Shown here piece by piece: positions 46,201-56,202 of a DNA stretch of 64,000 bases (positions within the stretch are counted from its first letter, which is position 1; each line of letters begins with the position of its first letter). This DNA comes from a virus. Location: positions 1 to 64,000 of the IMG/VR virus record IMGVR_UViG_3300046010_010555; one strand, 5' to 3'. The notes beneath the pieces were generated by a model. That model was not told where the DNA came from and ran no database searches. It saw only the letters and a list, made by a program, of their open reading frames with translations. Both the position numbers and the translations under genes were made by a program.

Positions 46201-49200
46201 CAACCTGTTCCTATCACCGGCTGCAGCGAGCTGCTTGAATCTACGTAACGACCGAACGTAGAAAGAATCCTTATTGGTACTCTCCCTATCTGCATTTGCC
46301 ATCTCTACGGCAAGATCGAACACAGGAGTAGATCTGTAATTTTTAAAGGCCTTGTCTGCCTCGTCATTACTTGTCTCGCCTTTTTGCGATACTTCCAGAT
46401 TACTAATTCGCTGAGTTTCGATCCAGTCAGCAACCGCATCTTGCAGCGCAACCGCTTGTTCCTGAGGGCGTAGAGTGATCGGCTCGAGGTCTAGAGCTTC
46501 CAGCGTCTCTCGCGCAGCAGTGGCTACTTCTGAGTTTGGATCGTACTCCGCCGCGTTGCTGTAGAACTCTACTAGGTTGTCCAGCTCCTCGAGCGATAGA
46601 TTGTCACCGAAAAACTCGTTCTTTAGGGCACGCAGTTCTTCCTCAGACTGCCGCTTACGGACATTCTCAGCGAATCCAGCGGTGTACTGTTTGCCCCACT
46701 CGTTCAACTTGCCAGTGTTAACTAGGGAAATAGTTTTCCTGAGACGGACCACCGCTGCTTTTTTACGAAGTAAGTCTAGCCGCGCACGCGACTGATTTTT
46801 CGGAATTTTAGTAAGCTTGGTGGATATAGTTCTGTAGTAGCTATCTAATTTATTGGTAGCTCCAACAAAGACGCCATTGAAAGAATCTAATAAGCGCTTG
46901 TACTGCAGCATGTCCTTAAGCGTCGGACCGCTCTTTTTGCCCGTTTTTTCCGTCTTGTACTTTCTGATTGTGTAGGGTTCCTGATCTTTCACCCTTCTAA
47001 TTATCAGATCGTCTTTCAGAACTCCTTTTTCTGCGTCCACAGATATGTGGATAGGTTCTACCGAAGAATCGGTGCCTACGTCGATATCAATGCCGTTAGT
47101 CAGCAACTCTGTAAACATTCCGCTAAACGCATTGCCAGCGTTTTTGTTTACACTAGCGCCGCTATCGTACTCGAGTCTATGCGCTTCAGAGGCTTTCCTG
47201 TACGCGGGAGATCGAGACATGCTAGCCAGAGACATAGGGCTTATGTTCAGCACTAGCTTTCCATTTTTAATCACAGGCTTCTTGATCGCGCTCGTAACCC
47301 CGTTGTATTTTTGAGTAAACAGTTTGGCCAGTTCCGCAGCCGGAATAGGAGCTCCTGTTTTATCCAGCGCCGACAATTGGATTGGAATATGAGAGTTACC
47401 TTTCGAAGTAAACTTTGCATCTGCAATTACTTCGTTGATTCGCTCCGGAGTGAAAAATGCCCCATGCGGTTTTTCAACATCCATGACATCGCCGTCAGCG
47501 TCTCTGTACTCACCCTCGCTATCCTGATAGCTAGCTTCTCTTCCATAAGATGCATCGGATGTGTAAAGAGGGCTTGCGCTTATAAGACTGCTATCAGCAG
47601 GCAGCGTCTGCTCCAATCTTTCCTTATCAAGGAGAGATGACTCGCTCTTACCGGCTTTTGCATCTAGTGCAGAGTTGTACTGCCTCTGTAATTTTGCAAA
47701 GAGAACCTCTCCATTCTCTTCACCGGTTTGAGCAGCCAGCTTAGATAGCATGCCTTTTTGAGGAGCAGTTAACGCCGCATGAGTGTCAACACCAAGTGCT
47801 GCAGTAATACGCGGAGCAATGGAGCTCTTGAGGTTCTTAGATTGCAGAAAATCTGCCACCACCTCGTCGCGCACAGGTTCAGTTATCGACGATGTGCGGT
47901 TGGATACAGCTACAGCCATGCTATCGCTGAAGGAGTGATGCGTGTCTGCTTCCCATGCTTTAGCAAAAGCATGCAGCGGATGTTCGGGATCACTCTCAGC
48001 CTGACGCATTTGAGCTACAGTACCGTTCTCAGCGGCGTCGGCAAACATACTCAAAATCGTAGTTCTGTCTGCTGCGGGCATATTCTTGATCTTGGAATAC
48101 ACTCCGTCGTATTCCGGCGTGTTGAAGGAATCAAGAATTGATTTGTAGACAGCCTTGCGACTCTCCGGAGTCTGCGTGCTGAACTTACCTGCTAAGTTTT
48201 CTACTGCACCTTTACCAAAATCCTTAGCCCATGCAGTCAGATTGGACGCACCCTTACCTGCACTACGCCCCGTAGTAAACAGGTACATCGCCATGTCCTG
48301 TTTGAACGAATCTACGTCTTTAGCGCGGAGTGCGTCTTTTAGAATACCCAGTTCTGCATCAGACGAACTGTTTATCTTGTCTAGCGCCCACGCTTGATCC
48401 GCAGGGTCTGAAACATTGCGAAGTACATACTCGCCCAGTGTGTCTTTTATGGCGTTGTTGAGTTCTTGACCTCGCTCAATACCAGAAGCAGCAGCCTCAC
48501 CAGCAGTCTGCAGCGCTGGAGCTATACGAGGCTTCAAGGTTTCATATAGCTCGCCCAGATTGCCAGCGGTGGCAATGGCTTTAGAAATACCCGATACTAC
48601 TGAGTCGCTAGCCTGTTTACCGACTTGCTCAGGATTATCGCTGAACTGCCGCAGCCTACTAACCACAGCATTGGCGTCAAAATCAGGCTGAAAACTCTGT
48701 GCTTGTTGTTCAGCAGTAGTTACTCCGGACGGCTCTCTGTTGGAGGCTGCAGCTTGAATACCTCCAGCTACGCCGCCACTCATGGCTCCACCAACCGCGC
48801 CCGCCAGACCTGCTTCATTAGCCTGAGCCAGATCAATTGCCCGAGCAGGATTAGCTACTTTGAGCGCAGCCTGTCCGAGTAGATCTTGTGAAGCTTCGGT
48901 GCCATATTCTGTGGCTGCGTCTTTTGCAGCTAGTGAACCTATAGTCTGCAGCGCTGGTTTGACACCCGCGCCCACGCCTGCACGTAGAGCCGATTTTAGT
49001 GCCGGAGCCAGAATCGTCTGCGGCCCTACATTTTCCAGAATGGCGCTACCAAGTCCTCGTCCGAGAGTAAGACCGGTTCTTTCAAGAGGCGTTGTATTAG
49101 CCATAGCCGCTGGATCGTCCCGCAGCTCCATGGCGGTCTCACCGCCTTCCAGAGGCACCATAGTAGCCACAGCACCTAACGGCCCGCCAGCCAGATATCC

Positions 49201-49638
49201 AGCACCCATAGCAGCAAGAGAAGGCACTGCTTCACCGGCTGCGCCTGCAATCTTGTTCATTACGCCGCCGAAGCCGCCTTTATCTTTAGCTTCGGCAAAT
49301 GTCTGGTAGGTAGGCCGTAAGCTGACCGGCATCTCCTCCATGTCCTGCTTGGCTGATTGAGTCAGTTGATTCGAATACTCAGGCGCTACCGATTCGAGCA
49401 TCTGCCCGCCGAAAGCTTTAGCAGCAGGCGCTAAGCTATACCCCGCAGCTCTCAACCCCGTCATGAACTCATTACCTGACGTTAACGCGTCCATATCCAG
49501 CTGCTGGCTCTCGGCGGGATCTACCTGCTCTCCCTGAGCAAGTCGTCCCATTAGCTGAGAGCGTCGAGTGAATGTATCCGTTGCAGGTGTACTTGACGGC
49601 AGAGGCGCTACAGGAAAACTTCTGAGTGAATCAACCAT
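43201..49638 (-). CDS. Giant internal virion protein with zincin-like site
   Basis: A 2,145-residue protein. Gly/Ala-rich hydrophobic stretches lie at about residues 130-300. A very charged coiled coil lies at about 1,150-1,250 (KEAAKKKAEEKEAAEREEAV). A zincin-type motif, GLAEHEAFHGAFSFFFSKEE, lies at about 1,350-1,370, with a downstream EEAAAYGFQVWM helix. The C-terminal 500 residues follow the pattern of large polyvalent/ejection proteins (LNPSSAELPNWASNPYLAPI). I infer an ejected inner virion protein that helps DNA entry and may cleave a host or phage protein. Confidence 0.75.
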   Translation of the reverse strand: MVDSLRSFPVAPLPSSTPATDTFTRRSQLMGRLAQGEQVDPAESQQLDMDALTSGNEFMTGLRAAGYSLAPAAKAFGGQMLESVAPEYSNQLTQSAKQDMEEMPVSLRPTYQTFAEAKDKGGFGGVMNKIAGAAGEAVPSLAAMGAGYLAGGPLGAVATMVPLEGGETAMELRDDPAAMANTTPLERTGLTLGRGLGSAILENVGPQTILAPALKSALRAGVGAGVKPALQTIGSLAAKDAATEYGTEASQDLLGQAALKVANPARAIDLAQANEAGLAGAVGGAMSGGVAGGIQAAASNREPSGVTTAEQQAQSFQPDFDANAVVSRLRQFSDNPEQVGKQASDSVVSGISKAIATAGNLGELYETLKPRIAPALQTAGEAAASGIERGQELNNAIKDTLGEYVLRNVSDPADQAWALDKINSSSDAELGILKDALRAKDVDSFKQDMAMYLFTTGRSAGKGASNLTAWAKDFGKGAVENLAGKFSTQTPESRKAVYKSILDSFNTPEYDGVYSKIKNMPAADRTTILSMFADAAENGTVAQMRQAESDPEHPLHAFAKAWEADTHHSFSDSMAVAVSNRTSSITEPVRDEVVADFLQSKNLKSSIAPRITAALGVDTHAALTAPQKGMLSKLAAQTGEENGEVLFAKLQRQYNSALDAKAGKSESSLLDKERLEQTLPADSSLISASPLYTSDASYGREASYQDSEGEYRDADGDVMDVEKPHGAFFTPERINEVIADAKFTSKGNSHIPIQLSALDKTGAPIPAAELAKLFTQKYNGVTSAIKKPVIKNGKLVLNISPMSLASMSRSPAYRKASEAHRLEYDSGASVNKNAGNAFSGMFTELLTNGIDIDVGTDSSVEPIHISVDAEKGVLKDDLIIRRVKDQEPYTIRKYKTEKTGKKSGPTLKDMLQYKRLLDSFNGVFVGATNKLDSYYRTISTKLTKIPKNQSRARLDLLRKKAAVVRLRKTISLVNTGKLNEWGKQYTAGFAENVRKRQSEEELRALKNEFFGDNLSLEELDNLVEFYSNAAEYDPNSEVATAARETLEALDLEPITLRPQEQAVALQDAVADWIETQRISNLEVSQKGETSNDEADKAFKNYRSTPVFDLAVEMANADRESTNKDSFYVRSLRRFKQLAAAGDRNRLNKAYRRLQRALKAPERLSNQQKSDYTALLGELKKMAAAMKAADAQVVAEKEAAKKKAEEKEAAEREEAVKKAAKEEADKRAERKKAKETAAEEAELSEAAREKFVAIVKKLVGNRVAVRFDNLMYGSKGIAAGYKSRDDALEEVTNERRKLVRLRKKKASDRPGKESDASLDAAIAELEIQEKEILDDVAILGFIDVAAGRTDMAGLAEHEAFHGAFSFFFSKEERRILTTAFTRGLVARRLREYFKDEPTVLKQLEDPEEAAAYGFQVWMYNPEFLKVGQQTQNLFQRFKTWLMKLVGALTPEEKAEIILRDFRDGVREREGTSPLQRILDKDRPWDERAQKMARDIGKILGNFYDMGLTSTYERMLNMENPMLEKIAKLGYSAVGEAGNEAGMVQRIMSENKRLLNKANRIFKGLSDEQMLALHNAMILDTPAADAEVRARQIKYNAFFREMFDYQKDADVDIGVHTDGGEYYPLVWDAEKVMKNRDAFFRMLEKPEYVAQMKRLMKTPNEIWDGIVSYVDRGDELVNIMGTNSEPVSEASHRRTLGFISREDRREFMTDDPVHTVVRYIKQAVRQTEFVRSYGKGGSELKKLVSDASSKYGASVDEIALTKDYIDGLLGNKEVGMSRELKDLYGALSVYQNYRLLPFSLLSSLVDPMGVAIRSNSMQDAFETFSYSIKNLFKEWKKDYTRDEWEAIAEDWGIIEDAGTTINAQNMFEGVTLRGTTKDLNDKLFKYNLLNGWIRNNTIMAVKAAQRFFYRSATETFGKHGKRHLEELGLSVDDVVYDKKLGRILLSAEELVASGKSEAEAAEIETRLRNATDKFVRQALLNPSSAELPNWASNPYLAPIAHLKNFVWAFNATITKQVLHEMENENYKPVLLATAYVPGMIAADFIKDMVSNAGEEPPYKKDWGVVDYVEHGVKRSGLTGTGQFFVEAKDDMTRGGSGVESFVGPTLGQMQRGVKALASGDDTQMWNWLVKSGPFSVVYDQTFVQQGV

Positions 49639-49644
49639 GTGCTA

Positions 49645-51831
49645 TTACCCTTTGTATCCAAATTTGCGCAGCAAATCTTTGTCAATACCGCCGTCAGGTC
49701 TGCGAGCTAGTCTATCCAGTCGACCTACTGCTTTACCCGATCTGTCTCTTAGTACGGTGTCTTCATAAGTACCATCTCTTGCCGGGATCGATCGCAAGTA
49801 GTCCATAAGCGTAACGGGAGTGTTTTTATCGAATACGTCATTGGAGCGTATCGTATCCGGCCTAAAATCACTCGCATTAGGGATATCGTTTGAAACAGGA
49901 GCGAGATCACCCATAGCCTTTCTCGCTTCTCTGTTCAAGTTATCCCGCAGATTAATGTTAGGTTCTAAGAACTTATGTACAGTCCTCCACTCCTCAGGCG
50001 TGTATGAGCGAATATCGCGCCGTTGGTCAGGCGGTAGTTTTTCGTTCATCGTATCCACATACTGCTGAGCCTGCTGCATATAGCGCTCTGCTGCAACCGG
50101 ATCTTCTCTGGTCCTGCCCGTAGGCATTCCTTTGGAGTCCATCTCAGGCACAGCAGTTATGCGACTAACCGTGTCTTGCGCTTGCTTATAATTAGCTTGA
50201 TTACGATCGTAGTTTTGTTTTTCAGCAACAGCTGCAACATTTTTTAGATCTTGATCTCTAGTATATTCGAACGTTCGATCAAGATTAGCTTGGCTCTGCT
50301 GTCTTTCCAACTTATGTTTTTGCAGATCGACGTTCTTCATCTGAGCCTCAAGCACATCCTTCATAGATAACTTTCCGTCTCTGACGGCTTTATCAACAGC
50401 GGCGTTCTTGTTCCTCTCAGTGATTCCTTTGATATAAGCTTGTCTTTTCTCCGGATTAGTCACTATATCGGCAGCATACCCACTAAGACCTGCCGCTTTC
50501 TCTGGGGACATTCCCGCACCAATAGCCTTGTAGTACAAACCATCAGCAATCTCAGCCAGTCTGGCTTTTCCATATGCCTTACTATCATAGGTAGAGAGCT
50601 TGTTGCCGTATTTGCCCAGATCATTACCGACACTAGCCAGCCCAGCCTTGATACGGCGCAGGCCTTCAGGGTTATCTGACGACGAAATTGTACCTACCGG
50701 AGCGCCGGTATCCTTAGCCGTGAGAGTGAGCCCATTACCGGTGCTTCCTACATTGACGGGTCTGTCAGGCTCTAGCTTGGTGGGACCAGATCGCAGACCT
50801 GCTATACCATCGTTGGTCACGAGCGGTAGAGATTCTGCAGCTTTAGGCGTAGCTGCAGGCGTAGCTGCAGGCGTAGCTGCAGGCGTAGCTACCGGAGCTG
50901 TACTCGGAGCTGTACTCGGAGCGGCCGCAGGTGTTTTCGTCGCTGCAACTGCGTCCGAAGGAGAGAGAAACGACGACACTTTGTTTCGTGCCTGCCGCGC
51001 CGTATCGAGCAGCCTTGAAGCGTAATACCCAGATACTGCACCAGCAGGACCAGCTAGCTTTGCACCAGCTCGGGTAAACGAAGAAGCCAGCGCGTCAGAA
51101 GGGTTGTTGAGGTCAACCTTGTTATCTTTCTGTGCTCGATTTACAGAATAAGCTTCGCCAGCTACAGCCAGCGGAGTCAAGACTCTACCGGCTACATCAA
51201 TCGCTGTGTTGGCAGCCCCTCGTAGACCGCGAAAATTCAATTCGCTAGTAGGCCTACCTGTCCACGAATCTGTGCTAGGGCTAGGGCTAGCAGTGCCCTC
51301 CGCAGCAGTGAAAGAAGCTTCCGGTGCAGCGCTAGGTCTCGGAGTCCCGCTAAGTCGAGCTCTGACCTCAGCTTGCCTATCTCGCGCAGCCAATAGATCT
51401 CTGGTCGAGGCTGCGCCATCAGGCTCGACATACATTGTAGGTCTTGTAGCAGCGGTGGCTTCGGCCTGTCTCTGGTTAGCGGCCTCTCGGAAAAAATTCA
51501 TGTTGGAGTCAACAGCGCCGCTATTAACGAACCCCCTCAGGCTACCCAGATCGACAGCTCCCGGTTCTACACCGGTAGCTTGTCGAACGAGAGCGTTGAG
51601 CTGGCGCACACCATTAGCGTGGTCATTACCACCGATGAACTTCACCGCCTCAGGATTAAGCATGTACTCACCCGGTCTGACCTTGGCGTCGATAGTATCC
51701 ACACCGTGATCTTTAGCGACATTCCCAATCACACCGCCGTTCTTGTAGCCCATCTTAGGCACGCGCATAGTCATCTTGGTTACAACGCCGCCTTTTCTGT
51801 AGCCCTTCTTGGATTTGCAATTCATAGCCAT
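49645..51831 (-). CDS. Internal virion protein with ATPA repeats
   Basis: A 728-residue protein starting MAMNCKSKKGYRKGGVVTKM. KVRPGEYMLNPEAVKFIGGN at about residues 51-70 is a conserved phage segment. The middle has a Ser/Pro/Thr-rich part and an alanine/proline repeat (about 310-340, TPAATPAATPAATPKAAE) encoded by a 12-bp DNA repeat near 50850-50890. The C-terminal third is helical. It lies just upstream of the giant protein gene in the same transcript; together they probably form the ejected core. Confidence 0.65.
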   Translation of the reverse strand: MAMNCKSKKGYRKGGVVTKMTMRVPKMGYKNGGVIGNVAKDHGVDTIDAKVRPGEYMLNPEAVKFIGGNDHANGVRQLNALVRQATGVEPGAVDLGSLRGFVNSGAVDSNMNFFREAANQRQAEATAATRPTMYVEPDGAASTRDLLAARDRQAEVRARLSGTPRPSAAPEASFTAAEGTASPSPSTDSWTGRPTSELNFRGLRGAANTAIDVAGRVLTPLAVAGEAYSVNRAQKDNKVDLNNPSDALASSFTRAGAKLAGPAGAVSGYYASRLLDTARQARNKVSSFLSPSDAVAATKTPAAAPSTAPSTAPVATPAATPAATPAATPKAAESLPLVTNDGIAGLRSGPTKLEPDRPVNVGSTGNGLTLTAKDTGAPVGTISSSDNPEGLRRIKAGLASVGNDLGKYGNKLSTYDSKAYGKARLAEIADGLYYKAIGAGMSPEKAAGLSGYAADIVTNPEKRQAYIKGITERNKNAAVDKAVRDGKLSMKDVLEAQMKNVDLQKHKLERQQSQANLDRTFEYTRDQDLKNVAAVAEKQNYDRNQANYKQAQDTVSRITAVPEMDSKGMPTGRTREDPVAAERYMQQAQQYVDTMNEKLPPDQRRDIRSYTPEEWRTVHKFLEPNINLRDNLNREARKAMGDLAPVSNDIPNASDFRPDTIRSNDVFDKNTPVTLMDYLRSIPARDGTYEDTVLRDRSGKAVGRLDRLARRPDGGIDKDLLRKFGYKG

Positions 51832-51846
51832 ATTTGTACCTGCTGA

Positions 51847-52860
51847 TTAGGCTTCGCCTTGATAAGAGTAGCTTGTGCTGGCAGATTGGCTCTGACTCAG
51901 CCCCGCGCTGGCGTGTAACGAATTAAGTGCTGATGCTGCCTGCACGCCCAAAGATTTAGCTGCTTCTGTAGCCGCGTCGACTCTCAGTTTAGCTTTCTCC
52001 ATACGATAGTCTTTGTTCTTCAGCTCAGCCTGTTGAGCAAACTCAGCATTAGACAGACTAGCTTTCAATTTGAGATCCTCTACACTGATTCTCGCTCGAT
52101 AATATTCAGACGCCGCGCCAATCAGCTTGGACTGAGAATCTGTAATAGACGGCACGACCTGCATAGAGGCTGTATACCCGATAGACACAGATCTTATGTA
52201 CTCCATAGCCGCTTGAGTGGCTGAGTTATAAAGCAGCACAGACTGTTGTACTGCAAACCTAATGTTTTCTATCTCGATATCTATGTTTTTTATAGCCTGT
52301 TGTCTCGAAGACTCCGCGATCTTTTCATAGGCAGACTGATTAATCATAAGGGCTTGGTGGGTAGCAGCACCCGGCGGCATAGGGAATCTACGCGCAGCCC
52401 ATGTGCTGATCGTCTCGTCCACCAACCGGTCAGCTTCCTTTAGGATGCGAGACCGATCTCCCTCCCATATCTGGGTCTGAATCTTTGACGGGATACCAGT
52501 ACCGCCGTTTTTTATGGTTGAGTACAACCACGACTCTGTTTCTGTCAGGTACGCAGAGTCATCGGGGAAGTACGTAGTCATATACTCGGCAAATTTTGCC
52601 GATAGCTGAGTAATAACAGTCGTAGCCAGCTCGTTAAACTTAGCTACACTCGCGCCTTCCGCCTGAGAGGGGATGTTGACCTGAGGCTCTATAACCGTAG
52701 GGGTGAAGCCGGTGGTGACAGGAACTACAGTCGGAGCTTCACCAGTAGCAGAAACAGCCTGATCTAAGTAGTTGTTAGACTCGACAGCCTTTTGTGTGCC
52801 GTACGCCCACGCTTGATTAAAGATGTCGTCTACATACGGAGCCCATTCTATAGTCGCCAT
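51847..52860 (-). CDS. Virion protein, helical
   Basis: A 337-residue protein starting MATIEWAPYVDDIFNQAWAY. The second half is almost all helix (EYYRARISVEDLKLKASLSN), ending Ser/Gln-rich (SQSQSASTSYSYQGEA). I recognise this as a widespread podovirus-type structural protein of unknown position. It overlaps the next upstream gene's stop by one base and precedes the ATPA-repeat protein, so it is probably a tail or core component. Confidence 0.6.
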   Translation of the reverse strand: MATIEWAPYVDDIFNQAWAYGTQKAVESNNYLDQAVSATGEAPTVVPVTTGFTPTVIEPQVNIPSQAEGASVAKFNELATTVITQLSAKFAEYMTTYFPDDSAYLTETESWLYSTIKNGGTGIPSKIQTQIWEGDRSRILKEADRLVDETISTWAARRFPMPPGAATHQALMINQSAYEKIAESSRQQAIKNIDIEIENIRFAVQQSVLLYNSATQAAMEYIRSVSIGYTASMQVVPSITDSQSKLIGAASEYYRARISVEDLKLKASLSNAEFAQQAELKNKDYRMEKAKLRVDAATEAAKSLGVQAASALNSLHASAGLSQSQSASTSYSYQGEA

Positions 52861-54785
52861 CAGATTCTCCTATCCAGCACTACGGCTGCAAACTCAACGG
52901 TAGACAAATCAAAATCACACCCGTCGCTATTATAAACCTCAAACTGAAAGTAATTGGCTCTAAGGCCTTTACCAACATCAACTCGTTGTATTTTAAGCGA
53001 AGAATCATCTCTACGTGCAGAATAAATGTACTCACTGCCTTCTACCGTAACTTTTAAATACATGGTTCCGCTAGAAGAGACACCCATGTAGCAGTTGCTT
53101 ATCCTCTTAAGCTCAGAGCGACCGAAATTCTGCAGGCCGAAATTGACTGAAGATCGTATAGGTAGTCCATCATCAGTGTCGCCTTCCAGAAGATACAGAC
53201 CGTCGGACTTACACCCGTAGTACCTGCTATCTAGCATAGCAAAACTGTTATATCCAAAATTTTCGTAGGTTGAGTTAGCTTTGGTATCAGCGTTAAGGAC
53301 CCAGACTTCACTCGTATTATCGAAGAGAGGTACGCTGAAACCAGCCAGAACTGTAGATCTGAGAATAGCTTCAAGGATAGAAGTGCTGCTGAGAGCAGTA
53401 GTGGTTGTGACAGCGCTGATTACATTGTCGTCTTTCAATGACTGCAAAGCCATGACAGTCGATATCTGCATATCGCTGTTCATTATCACTACGACGGTGT
53501 AATCGTCTATCCACGAGCTGAACAGACCTACATTCGAGTGCAGAGTAGCACTTGTATTCCCTTCGTATGCACTAGCGTAGTTGGTCAGGCTTTCAAATCT
53601 TGTAGAGCTTGACCCGTAAACATGATTAGAAGATACAGCGTACATATACCCGAACGAGACAGTTGCGCCGCCTACAGAACCGCTTAGACTGGTAGCAGAT
53701 ATAGTCATAGGTACAAAGAACACATCTGAGATAGCGTAGCTAGGGACTAGCAGCCCTACTTCGATAATAGTCTTCAGAGGTTCAAACGCTGCATACGAGC
53801 CGCCATATAGGTAATCTCCGCCTATAGAAATGAGAGCGGAAAAATCAGCTGCGCCTTTGCTCGCCTTAGAACTAGTCGTAGTCAGAGGCAGAAACTGCGT
53901 AACGCTATAGCGATAGGCATAATTAGCTGCAGTTGACTGTAGCGGTAAGAAAAACGCCCCATGCTGACCTAGACTGAGTATCTCTGCTTCCGTGCCGCTA
54001 GGAATAGTGACAACGCCGGAAGATGCTACGGAATAGAACGATGGGTCATAGATCGTATCGTCTGCAGAATACATTGATACATCTAGGAATAATACTTCTG
54101 CACTAGTCGCGGAGCTAACATAGACAACAGACCCGTTACGTTTGTAGCGAATGACTGAGCTGCCGCGCTCGACAGAAAAAATATCTCCGTCAGCAAACTG
54201 ACCTACATATAATTTCTGTACGCCGTTCTCATAGATTTGGGCAATGCCTCTAGACAAGTACCACGCAAAATTGATGTTCGTGTAACCCGCGTCGGAATCT
54301 TCCTCGTTCAGACCTGCAACTACACCCATAGAGGATACAGGCACTTTGAAGGACACGCCGCCGTTACCAGAAATAAATCCTATTGATCTAGCGCCGGAAT
54401 TCCATCCGAAATTCCAATCAATTAAGAGCTGCGCCGGAACCGCTGGTTTAGCAAGCGTAGGAGGTACGTACTGCTGCTCAGGTATGCGTACGGACACAAG
54501 CGTGTCTTTGCAGACGTAAGACGTACTAACTTTATACGAACTTAGTACATAGCCGTAAGCATCCACGGCCTGCAGGACATATCCGGTATCTGCGCTGCCC
54601 GGGTCTTTACGGAATACCCACGTTAGCGCTACCGCTGGAGGAGCAAGAGTCTCTTCAAAGGCACATACTTCCTTGTGTTCGTATGTTATGTACGCTTTTC
54701 TATACGGTTGCCCGGGGTTATATTCTACCGCTGCCTCACCCGGAACGTAGGTAGTTACTTTTTGTTTTCTGAGGATATTTTGCAT
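52860..54785 (-). CDS. Tail or appendage protein, 641 residues
   Basis: A large beta-rich, Ser/Tyr/Val-rich protein starting MQNILRKQKVTTYVPGEAAV. Its N-terminal YVPGEAAVEYNPGQPYRKAY is a recurring phage tail segment. The rest repeats short beta units (phrases such as SGVVTIPSGTEAEIL). No enzymatic signature. It sits between the Asp-box proteins and the helical virion protein, so a tail or fibre role is inferred. Confidence 0.6.
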   Translation of the reverse strand: MQNILRKQKVTTYVPGEAAVEYNPGQPYRKAYITYEHKEVCAFEETLAPPAVALTWVFRKDPGSADTGYVLQAVDAYGYVLSSYKVSTSYVCKDTLVSVRIPEQQYVPPTLAKPAVPAQLLIDWNFGWNSGARSIGFISGNGGVSFKVPVSSMGVVAGLNEEDSDAGYTNINFAWYLSRGIAQIYENGVQKLYVGQFADGDIFSVERGSSVIRYKRNGSVVYVSSATSAEVLFLDVSMYSADDTIYDPSFYSVASSGVVTIPSGTEAEILSLGQHGAFFLPLQSTAANYAYRYSVTQFLPLTTTSSKASKGAADFSALISIGGDYLYGGSYAAFEPLKTIIEVGLLVPSYAISDVFFVPMTISATSLSGSVGGATVSFGYMYAVSSNHVYGSSSTRFESLTNYASAYEGNTSATLHSNVGLFSSWIDDYTVVVIMNSDMQISTVMALQSLKDDNVISAVTTTTALSSTSILEAILRSTVLAGFSVPLFDNTSEVWVLNADTKANSTYENFGYNSFAMLDSRYYGCKSDGLYLLEGDTDDGLPIRSSVNFGLQNFGRSELKRISNCYMGVSSSGTMYLKVTVEGSEYIYSARRDDSSLKIQRVDVGKGLRANYFQFEVYNSDGCDFDLSTVEFAAVVLDRRI

Positions 54786-54792
54786 AAATCAC

Positions 54793-56202
54793 CTAGTCCA
54801 GAGGTGGTGAAACGGACGAATTGGATACCCATGGTGCGCCGGGAGTCGATGCTGCAGATCCTCCAGTTCTATCTCTGAAGCGATTTACTATCTGAAAAGC
54901 ATTCGATAATTCAGGAGTCGTAGCGCTTATCGTGCTCCGAAAAGTCCATGTATCACCCAGATCTTTACTTATATACAGATTATACGCGCCATCCCAAGCA
55001 GGGCACATAATAGTAGACGGGTCGAGCCACGCTACTTGCCCTGTATGCGCAGCAGACCACGGTAGCAATTTCGTGGTCCACGTGTATCCGCCATCAACAG
55101 ACACAATTATCGAGTATGTATCGTTTGACGCGCCGGGAAAACCAAACTGTAAAACAATAGTGTCTTTTGGCCCCGGCCCCGCGTTGTCTACGATGTACGC
55201 TTGCTCTGCCACAGCAGGAGTGTAAGGTATCGTCGATATCAACGTCATAGACGAACCGACTAATTCGTAGACTTCATAATCAGCATATGGAAAAGACGAA
55301 TAGTTATCTATGGCAGGTATGAGACAAACTACTCGATTCGGCGTCATGGGAAGAAAGACAGATCCATCTACTGTATCAATCATATTGACATCAGATATAG
55401 ACCGCCCAGTCATGAATCCTGAAGGCAGGAATATCTGAGTCCACGAAGCCCCGCCGTCTGTAGACTTCTGTAGTATTGGAGCTAATGGCGTGGATGACGA
55501 ACCCAAAGTCCCATAGTGAAGAAGGGGAAGGAAAGCTAGCAATGAAGACGGCTCTATTCGTCTTACCTTCGGCCTATAAGAAGCATAAGTCGAACTTTGG
55601 ATAACATTACCGACAACCCATCCGCCGTTCTCGAAACGAAGATACGTCCCGTAGAACTTTGAAGTTGTAGCGTTATACAGCGTTACAGATACGCCGAACA
55701 TTGGGATACTTCGTGACCAACTACTATCGACAGCAGCATCAATCAACTCCCACTGGTAACTACCGTATCCCGATATGAACGTAGAATAAAACGCTGGAAT
55801 TTGCGTAAAGCGTATGCCGTCACGAGACAAATTGAACGTGAACGTAACAGAGTCGATTTTATACGCCAGAGCGCCCCAACCACCGCCTATGTAATTGAAG
55901 TTTGGAAGAGCAAAATCCGACCCGCTAACAGGTGTACGGGAGACACGAAAAAACCTGCCAGCGTATTGAGCCGCGTGGATATAGGATTGTTGGGAAGTGA
56001 GCGCTTCTCCTAAAGTGAAGAAGCTGTAGAACTCTTCAGCTTTAGCTTCCGCCTTAGTAACGGACACACTAGATAGTCCTATCCGCGTCGATGCACTAAA
56101 GTCTGGACCAGACGCGGTCAGGAAAGGTCTTCCGAGAGTTTCTAAATGCCTAGCTTTAGCCTCTCCGACAGCATGAGGACCATCAAAAAGCTTAGGTTTC
56201 AC
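54793..56202 (-). CDS. Asp-box beta-propeller tail protein, copy A
   Basis: A 469-residue protein with Asp-box motifs of the form S-x-D-G-x-x-W: STDGGASWT, SVDGGYTWT and SKDLGDTWT. Asp-boxes mark sialidase-like beta-propellers. The first part (MKPKLFDGPHAVGEAKARHL) looks like a virion-anchoring region. The Arg triad of true sialidases cannot be recognised, so binding of host surface sugars rather than cleavage is the safer inference. It overlaps the second Asp-box gene by 11 bp. Confidence 0.65.
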   Translation of the reverse strand: MKPKLFDGPHAVGEAKARHLETLGRPFLTASGPDFSASTRIGLSSVSVTKAEAKAEEFYSFFTLGEALTSQQSYIHAAQYAGRFFRVSRTPVSGSDFALPNFNYIGGGWGALAYKIDSVTFTFNLSRDGIRFTQIPAFYSTFISGYGSYQWELIDAAVDSSWSRSIPMFGVSVTLYNATTSKFYGTYLRFENGGWVVGNVIQSSTYASYRPKVRRIEPSSLLAFLPLLHYGTLGSSSTPLAPILQKSTDGGASWTQIFLPSGFMTGRSISDVNMIDTVDGSVFLPMTPNRVVCLIPAIDNYSSFPYADYEVYELVGSSMTLISTIPYTPAVAEQAYIVDNAGPGPKDTIVLQFGFPGASNDTYSIIVSVDGGYTWTTKLLPWSAAHTGQVAWLDPSTIMCPAWDGAYNLYISKDLGDTWTFRSTISATTPELSNAFQIVNRFRDRTGGSAASTPGAPWVSNSSVSPPLD

